From Corynebacterium sp. CNJ-954 (lineage in GTDB: Bacteria; Actinomycetota; Actinomycetes; Mycobacteriales; Mycobacteriaceae): DNA of 64,000 nt. The notes below the pieces were generated by a model, which was not told where the DNA came from, did no database searches, and was given only the letters and a program-made list of their open reading frames with translations. The stretch is from the NCBI RefSeq assembly GCF_001942345.1, contig NZ_MKKI01000003.1, positions 82,208 to 146,207 on the forward strand, given 5' to 3'. Shown here one piece after another: positions 59,532-64,000 of the stretch (its first letter is position 1; the number at the start of each line of letters is the position of its first letter). Both the position numbers and the translations under genes were made by a program.

Positions 59532-61264
59532 AGATCCACCACCCGGTCACAGTTCGCCAGCATGGTCGGCGACTCGGTGATCACCAGCGTGGTCCTCCCG
59601 GCGCGGAAGGCACCGAGGCGGGATGCCACGGCATTCTCCGTGACCGCGTCGACCGCGGTGGTGGGATCGTGGAGGACGAGGACCGGTGGATCCGCGGTCA
59701 GCGCCCGGGCCAGGGCGACACGTTGACGCTGACCGCCGGACAGGCGTGTGCCGCCTTCGCCTACCCGGGTCTCCACCCCGTCCGGCAATGACTCGACGAT
59801 ATCGTCGCATGCGGCGGCAAGCAGCGCCGAGTGGAGGAACGCGTCAGCGTCGGGGCGGCCCGGCGCGAGGTTCTCACGGATCGTGCCGTCAAAGAGGTCC
59901 GCGGTGTGAGGTGCTGTCAGCACTGTCGCGCGATAGCTTTCGACCGGTAGTGACGCGGCGTCAGTGTCGTCCGAACCGGACGCGGTCAGGGCAATCTGCC
60001 CGGAGCCGTCGGCGGAACGACCGTCCGACAGGAGCGCGACCAGGTCACGTCCCGTCCGTCCGCCGGCACGAACCCCCACGAACTCGCCGGAGGTGACAGT
60101 CAGGATGTCGGTACGGTCGTACACCACCCGAACACCGGGCGACGCCGGTGCCTGGACGGTCGGTCCGGCAACGTCCTCGTACTCGACGGGTGCACGGAGA
60201 AGATCCAGCACGCGTTCGGCCGAGGCGACACCCGTGGCCCAGATCGCGCCAGCGTTCGCCGGAAGCATCGTCAAGGGTCCGACCAGGAACTGCGTCACTC
60301 CGACGACGGCCACCAGTTCTCCCACGCTCAGCCGTCCGGTCAACGCGAACCACGCCGCGCAGACAGTCAGTGCGGCGATGAACACGCCGGTGACGGTGTT
60401 CATCGACACGAGGAACAGTGCCCGGGACGACCTGGCCCGAAGGGCTCCGTCCATGGCGAGTCTGCTCACGTCGACATACCGCGACGATGCCTCGTTCTCC
60501 GCGCGCAGCCCCTTGATCACCCGGTATCCGGTGATCAGGTCGGTCGCCCGTCCTGTCGCGCCGGCGGCGAGAGCCTGCTGTTCCCTGCTCCGGCGCTGTA
60601 GCGGGCGTCCGGCTGACGTCATCAGCCACAGCATCAACGGCCCGCCGACCAGCACAGCAAGTCCGAGCGGCCAGGAGATGGTCAGCAGGATCACTGCAGA
60701 AGCGAGGATGGCCGCGATTTCGCCGACAGGGTAGATCCCCAACTGCATCGTCGCCGCCAGACGGAAGACGTCGCCCGTGGCCACGGACAGCAGTGCGCCA
60801 CCGAGTCGACGGTCCTTCATCCCCGCCGGGTGCAGCAGTCGCTCGGTGACCTGCATGCGTAGCCGGTGTTGCACGGTCTGCATACCGAAGAAACCCATAC
60901 GTGAGCCGAAACGGAAGGTGAGGGACATCAGCCCGACGTCGAGTGCCAGCAGGATGGTCCAGAACAGCAGCTGGCCCAGACTGCCGGCGGCAATGCCACG
61001 GTCCACGGCCGCACCCGCGATGACCGGCAGGGCCGCGGCCGCGATGTTCGAGAGGATCAGCAGACCGCCGCCGGGCAGGGTGAACTTCTTGGCACCCAGG
61101 ATCACCCTCCAGGTGAACTGCGCCGGCGTCGGATCATCATCCACAACGACCGGATCTGCGATGCGTGGACGCTCCGGCGCCTGGAGCAGGAGTGGCCACC
61201 GGATTCCGAAAGCGTGGCTGCGCAGCGATTCTCCGTCAGCGGCGACGGGGGAGGTCAGGGCCAT
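59528..61264 (-). CDS. ABC exporter half-transporter A (degenerate Walker A)
   Basis: 578 residues from ATG 61264 behind AGGAGATCGTTTC. Six helices and an ATPase domain with an intact signature (LSGGQRQRVALARAL). Walker A is replaced by RAGGRTGRDLV, with no GK(S/T), and Walker B reads LVLHDPTTAVD, lacking the catalytic Glu. The two defects of this subunit fall in one composite ATP site together with LTAAQ of the partner; the other site is complete. The divergent regulator and operator suggest inducible export. Confidence 0.88.
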   Translation of the reverse strand: MALTSPVAADGESLRSHAFGIRWPLLLQAPERPRIADPVVVDDDPTPAQFTWRVILGAKKFTLPGGGLLILSNIAAAALPVIAGAAVDRGIAAGSLGQLLFWTILLALDVGLMSLTFRFGSRMGFFGMQTVQHRLRMQVTERLLHPAGMKDRRLGGALLSVATGDVFRLAATMQLGIYPVGEIAAILASAVILLTISWPLGLAVLVGGPLMLWLMTSAGRPLQRRSREQQALAAGATGRATDLITGYRVIKGLRAENEASSRYVDVSRLAMDGALRARSSRALFLVSMNTVTGVFIAALTVCAAWFALTGRLSVGELVAVVGVTQFLVGPLTMLPANAGAIWATGVASAERVLDLLRAPVEYEDVAGPTVQAPASPGVRVVYDRTDILTVTSGEFVGVRAGGRTGRDLVALLSDGRSADGSGQIALTASGSDDTDAASLPVESYRATVLTAPHTADLFDGTIRENLAPGRPDADAFLHSALLAAACDDIVESLPDGVETRVGEGGTRLSGGQRQRVALARALTADPPVLVLHDPTTAVDAVTENAVASRLGAFRAGRTTLVITESPTMLANCDRVVDL

Positions 61265-61356
61265 GAAACGATCTCCTGTAATGCCCGTCGTGACGTCGAC
61301 GAGGTTCCGTAGGGTGCTGTGCGGGACAGCACGTACGCTACCACGAAAGAAGTGAG

Positions 61357-61378
61357 GTTCACCTCATATGAGGTGAAC
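61357..61378. promoter_or_regulatory. Perfect 22-bp palindromic operator
   Basis: The half-site GTTCACCTCAT is followed directly by its exact reverse complement. It lies in the 154-bp gap between the ABC exporter and the divergent RpiR-type regulator, 41 bp before the regulator's ATG and 93 bp before the exporter's. The most likely ligand is the adjacent regulator, controlling both directions. Confidence 0.75.
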
Positions 61379-61418
61379 ATAACTCCCTGTGCCGTGAAGT
61401 CCTAGTAGTGTTCACGAC

Positions 61419-62228
61419 ATGGAGTTGGTGGAGAGGATCGAGACGCACCGCAGGAGCCTGACTCCGGCAGAGACACGGGTAGCGGATTTCATGGCGAACA
61501 ACCCCCACAGTGTGGGGCACCATTCGGCGCTGCGTCTCGCTGAAGCTGTCGGAGTGAGCGATGCGACGGTGGTGCGTACCGTCCGGAAACTCGGCTTCGG
61601 GGGGCTTGACGACCTCAGGGAGAGGCTCGCCGACGACTTGTCGCGCGGGGGACGGATGGGTGCGTCACTGCGGGACGGCGCGGTTTCGCGCACCATTCGT
61701 GAGCACGTCGGTGGGGCTGAGTCACTCGTGGAACGGGTGAATGAGGACGACCTGCTCGAGGCGGTGGAGCTCATGGCACAGGTGAGCCGCATCGTCCTGG
61801 TCGGTTTCGGGCCGTCCCGTCATATCGCCGAGTACGCCGCAGCGCGCAGCGTCCGCACCGGTCTGAACGCCGTGGCGCTGGGGACAACCGGGATGGGGTT
61901 CGCCGATGACATCGCGGTTCTCCGCGACGATGACACCGTGCTGCTGTTGGCCTATGACGGTACCTCCGTGGAGGCGGACGTGCTTTTTGTCCGGGCCGCG
62001 GAACTCGGTGCGCCCGTCGTCCAGCTGACTGAGGGGGTGTTGACCTCGGATCCGCGGAGTACGGTGGCGTTGGCCATCGGACGGGGCAATCCTGACTTCA
62101 GTCCCAGTTACGTTGCGACCGTCGCCGTACTGGAAGCGTTGATCGTGGCGACCGCGGCGAAAGACCCGGAACGCAGCGAACGCGCCGGGGAAGTCGTCGA
62201 CCGCTTTCGAGGCGAACTCGGAGGGTGA
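61419..62228 (+). CDS. MurR/RpiR-family transcriptional regulator
   Basis: 269 residues. The N-terminal HTH domain (residues 1-77) has the family recognition pattern SALRLAEAVGVSDATVVRTVRKLGF. Residues about 105-250 form a SIS sugar-phosphate sensing domain (RIVLVGFGPSRHIAEYAA, DDTVLLLAYDGTSVEADVLF). RpiR proteins usually answer to phosphorylated sugars, so the exporter under its likely control may be linked to sugar or cell-wall metabolites. Start ATG 61419. Confidence 0.9.
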   Translation: MELVERIETHRRSLTPAETRVADFMANNPHSVGHHSALRLAEAVGVSDATVVRTVRKLGFGGLDDLRERLADDLSRGGRMGASLRDGAVSRTIREHVGGAESLVERVNEDDLLEAVELMAQVSRIVLVGFGPSRHIAEYAAARSVRTGLNAVALGTTGMGFADDIAVLRDDDTVLLLAYDGTSVEADVLFVRAAELGAPVVQLTEGVLTSDPRSTVALAIGRGNPDFSPSYVATVAVLEALIVATAAKDPERSERAGEVVDRFRGELGG

Positions 62229-63023
62229 TCAGCGCCGAGTGGTGGCGGGCGTGACCGTGGCGCCTGCGATGAGGGTAGGGGATTCGGTGAGTTCCGCACG
62301 CTGCACGGTGAACCCGTAGAGTCCGGGGGCGCTGTCCGGGGCCGACATGCGCTCGACATGGATGTCCGCGCCCGGCAACGCCACCGTCGTCCCCCGGAGT
62401 TCGCACCCGAGGAGGTCGGCGAGGAGGCGGGCGTCGTGTGACGGTGAGGTGCTGTGGACCAGGAGTGCCACCAGGTCCGGCCCGTGCACGCTGGCTGGCT
62501 CGCTGTCGCCTCCTTGCGTGACCCGATGGTGGGCACGCATCTGGGCGATCACCTCTCGCGGTGGGCTGTAGCTGATGAAGAAAGGGAACCAGGCCGGCGC
62601 ATCAGTGACGAAGACCTCGGTGAATCCGGCGTCCTGACCGTCGACCTGGTCGTCGAACCGGATGTCGCAGACGGACACCTCATAACCGCTGTCGCGAAGT
62701 GATTCGGCCGTTGCGTGGGCATCGGGGACGTGGACGGCGAAGCTGACCAGCCCCGGCGTCGCCGAAGTCTCGATAGTGGGGCGCATCACGGAGAGAGTCT
62801 CGCCGTACACCGAGCCCGATGCGGCATCCCAGTCGTCGATCACCGCGAGTTCGACGTAGCGGGCATCGTCGATCCCCCATGCAGCATTGCGGAACCCCGG
62901 CATCGACAATGCGGCATGGGTGGGGAGACCGAGGTTGTCGTAGGACGCCATGGCGGTCGTGAGGTCGTCCACGATATGGATGAGGTGGTCAAATGAGCAC
63001 TCGTGTTCGGTGGTGTCCAGCAT
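62229..63023 (-). CDS. VOC-family protein with glyoxalase-like domain
   Basis: 264 residues. Glyoxalase-like pattern: FDHLIHIVDDLTTAMASYDNLG at the N-terminus, GFRNAAWGIDDARYVELAVI, SFAVHVPDAHATAESLRDSGYEV, FFISYSPPREVI. Similar to the single-chain VOC domain-3 type. Metal ligands would be His13 and a Glu near residue 59. Substrate unknown. Tail-to-tail with the regulator, with no gap. Confidence 0.8.
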   Translation of the reverse strand: MLDTTEHECSFDHLIHIVDDLTTAMASYDNLGLPTHAALSMPGFRNAAWGIDDARYVELAVIDDWDAASGSVYGETLSVMRPTIETSATPGLVSFAVHVPDAHATAESLRDSGYEVSVCDIRFDDQVDGQDAGFTEVFVTDAPAWFPFFISYSPPREVIAQMRAHHRVTQGGDSEPASVHGPDLVALLVHSTSPSHDARLLADLLGCELRGTTVALPGADIHVERMSAPDSAPGLYGFTVQRAELTESPTLIAGATVTPATTRR

Positions 63024-63055
63024 CTGGTGCTACTCCTTCGCGTGCGGTGAGTAAG

Positions 63056-63074
63056 TAAGGACAGGCTACCTAAA
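63056..63074. promoter_or_regulatory. Possible DtxR-type iron box
   Basis: TAAGGACAGGCTACCTAAA matches the DtxR consensus TTAGGTTAGGCTAACCTAA at about 13 of 19 positions, with the core AGGCTA intact. It lies 33 bp upstream of the VOC gene start, a suitable operator position. Made by eye; no statistics. Confidence 0.4.
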
Positions 63075-63212
63075 TTCTGTGGCGGTCGGGGAGTGTGAGT
63101 GACGAAAGTCGGGTGAAGGGGGAGTGAATTCCCGGTTCATTCGTGACATGGGGCACACGTCCGCTATCCTGTCTTGTGAGGTAGTTATCGTTTCAGAAGA
63201 GGTCCAGGTCAC

Positions 63213-63530
63213 ATGAATTCCGCCGTCGGTGCCGGGCATGTTTCCCCGGTGTCGTTGTCCCCACGGGTGCGTCGCACGTTGCTGCGATGCCGTGCCTGTG
63301 GGAGCAGTGGGTTCTTCACGACCCCTCACCTCAACCTCGGCCGTGACTCGGTCGAGGCAATGATTCCCGGACGATCCGTCGGCCGAAAGTCCCCGGCCAC
63401 CCCGACTGTTGTGGTGGTGGCGGAAGCGCCGGACGCTATGATCCTCGTGACGGACGACGGTGGCGGCAGGGATGACCTGTCCGCATCTGTTCCACAACTC
63501 ACCAGCGCTATTGACGAGCGAAAGCAGTAG
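63213..63530 (+). CDS. Small protein with CxxC, unknown function
   Basis: 105 residues from ATG 63213 behind AGAGGTCCAGGTC. A CRACGSSGFF motif at about residue 27 resembles half of a zinc ribbon. The C-terminal half is hydrophobic then acidic (ATPTVVVVAEAPDAMILVTDDGGG). Codons are strongly G/C-ending, which supports coding. It precedes the Pro/Ala-rich gene by 11 bases. No family recognised. Confidence 0.5.
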   Translation: MNSAVGAGHVSPVSLSPRVRRTLLRCRACGSSGFFTTPHLNLGRDSVEAMIPGRSVGRKSPATPTVVVVAEAPDAMILVTDDGGGRDDLSASVPQLTSAIDERKQ

Positions 63531-63541
63531 GAGACTACACA

Positions 63542-64000
63542 ATGTCCAACGACGACAAACAGGCCCAGCCGATGAAGCTGGAGCCGCCTGTCGCCCAGGC
63601 GCCGGGTGCGCCGGCCGCGCCGTCGGCCCCGGCGACACCTGCCGCCCCTGCCACTCCCGCTGAACCAGAGTCGGCTGAGACTCCGGCCGCGACAGAGGCT
63701 CCGGCCACCCCGGATGCGGCTGACGACACTGCGGCAGCGCAGGGTACGGCGGCGGAGGGGGACGCTGCGGAGTCGACGTCTGAGCCCGCTGCTCCGGGTG
63801 CTCCCATGAAACTCTCCGCGCCAGGTGCGCCAGGTGCGCCAGGTGCGCCAGGTGCGCCAGGTGCGCCAGGTGCGCCAGGTGCGCCGAGCGCGCCCGCAGC
63901 CTCTGCTGCTCCCAGCGCTCCGGCTGCACCCTCCGCCAGGTGCGCCAGGTGCGCCAGGTGCGCCAGGTGCGCCAGGTGCGCCAGGTGCGCCAGGTGCGCC
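63542..64000 (+). CDS. Pro/Ala-rich protein with collagen-like repeats, 3'-partial
   Basis: At least 153 codons, running out of the window. ATG 63542 behind GTAGGAGACTACACA. No signal peptide. Pro/Ala/Glu-rich start (MKLEPPVAQAPGAPAAP), then after MKLSAPG seven tandem Ala-Pro-Gly units, then SAPAASAAPSAPAAPS. After that the repeat resumes one base out of phase and reads Ala-Arg-Cys. The phase break suggests a frameshift or an assembly error. Gly-x-Pro repeats suggest an extended or collagen-like rod. Function unknown. Confidence 0.6.
   Translation, partial: MSNDDKQAQPMKLEPPVAQAPGAPAAPSAPATPAAPATPAEPESAETPAATEAPATPDAADDTAAAQGTAAEGDAAESTSEPAAPGAPMKLSAPGAPGAPGAPGAPGAPGAPGAPSAPAASAAPSAPAAPSARCARCARCARCARCARCARCA
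63818..64000 (+). repeat. 9-bp tandem repeat, two blocks in different phase
   Basis: Block 1: GCGCCAGGT repeated seven times exactly (63818-63880). Block 2: the same unit from 63942, six and a half copies to the window end, preceded by one variant CCGCCAGGT. The two blocks are 124 bp apart from start to start, which is not a multiple of three, so they cannot share a frame. On the reverse strand block 1 reads as a run of His-Leu-Ala in one frame, which is a shadow. Confidence 0.95.

Noticed and set aside
63066..63929. Long reverse ORF with a His-Leu-Ala repeat run
   Set aside because: It is the shadow of the GCGCCAGGT repeat and of the + strand genes at 63213 and 63542. It has no ribosome site and its composition follows the repeat.
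63818..64000. CRISPR-like array
   Set aside because: The units are 9 bp and contiguous with no spacers; they encode Ala-Pro-Gly.

Overview
The window reads as a high-GC Gram-positive chromosome of the Corynebacteriales, most likely Corynebacterium. Signs of this are lipoproteins, an L,D-transpeptidase, an ECF42/DGPF pair, a FatBDCE-type iron-siderophore cassette and corynebacterial-style start sites. Species cannot be told from the sequence alone. Positions 1 to about 39.24 kb are the right-hand 39 kb of a siphovirus-type prophage. It ends in the 3' part of a tRNA-Leu(UAG) gene, and 39.3-64 kb is host chromosome. Integrase, repressor and excision genes are not present and should lie left of the window.

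Prophage, early/middle part (0-14 kb, almost all + strand, stop/start overlaps throughout): small unknown proteins, a calcineurin-like phosphoesterase, a ThyX thymidylate synthase, a RusA-type resolvase, a beta-class DNA methyltransferase and a class Ib ribonucleotide reductase large subunit (NrdE). NrdE is interrupted by a 323-residue LAGLIDADG intein placed exactly before the active-site cysteine. A 1.2-kb non-coding block (10.2-11.4 kb) follows. It starts at an extended -10 promoter and holds several tRNAs or tRNA-like folds separated by hairpins. Next come an Lsr2-like silencer on the minus strand and NrdI. Together the phage supplies dTMP synthesis and ribonucleotide reduction but no NrdF, so it presumably borrows the host beta subunit.

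Prophage, late part (13.7-38.6 kb, + strand): HNH nuclease, small terminase, a second HNH gene, large terminase whose frame is broken at the P-loop, portal, MuF-like protein, scaffold, major capsid, head-tail connectors, tail tube, frameshifted tail chaperones, a 1735-residue tape measure with peptidase and transglycosylase domains, baseplate and fibre proteins, an M23+GH25 endolysin, holin and membrane proteins. After the late terminator comes a separate transcription unit encoding a 32-residue amphipathic peptide, a candidate lysogenic-conversion gene.

Host part (39.3-64 kb): a lipoprotein, a Tat-exported neutral ceramidase, YCII/DGPF plus ECF42 sigma factor, Bcp peroxiredoxin, a DUF3618 protein, AbrB-family and PF04020 membrane proteins, an MFS exporter, tRNA-Lys(CUU), an L,D-transpeptidase lipoprotein, a flavin reductase, a FetB-like permease, a four-gene iron-siderophore ABC importer, an LLM oxidoreductase and two DUF308 membrane proteins. 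A heterodimeric ABC exporter with one degenerate ATP site is divergent from a MurR/RpiR regulator across a perfect 22-bp palindrome. The window closes with a VOC protein and a Pro/Ala-rich protein containing collagen-like (Ala-Pro-Gly) repeats.
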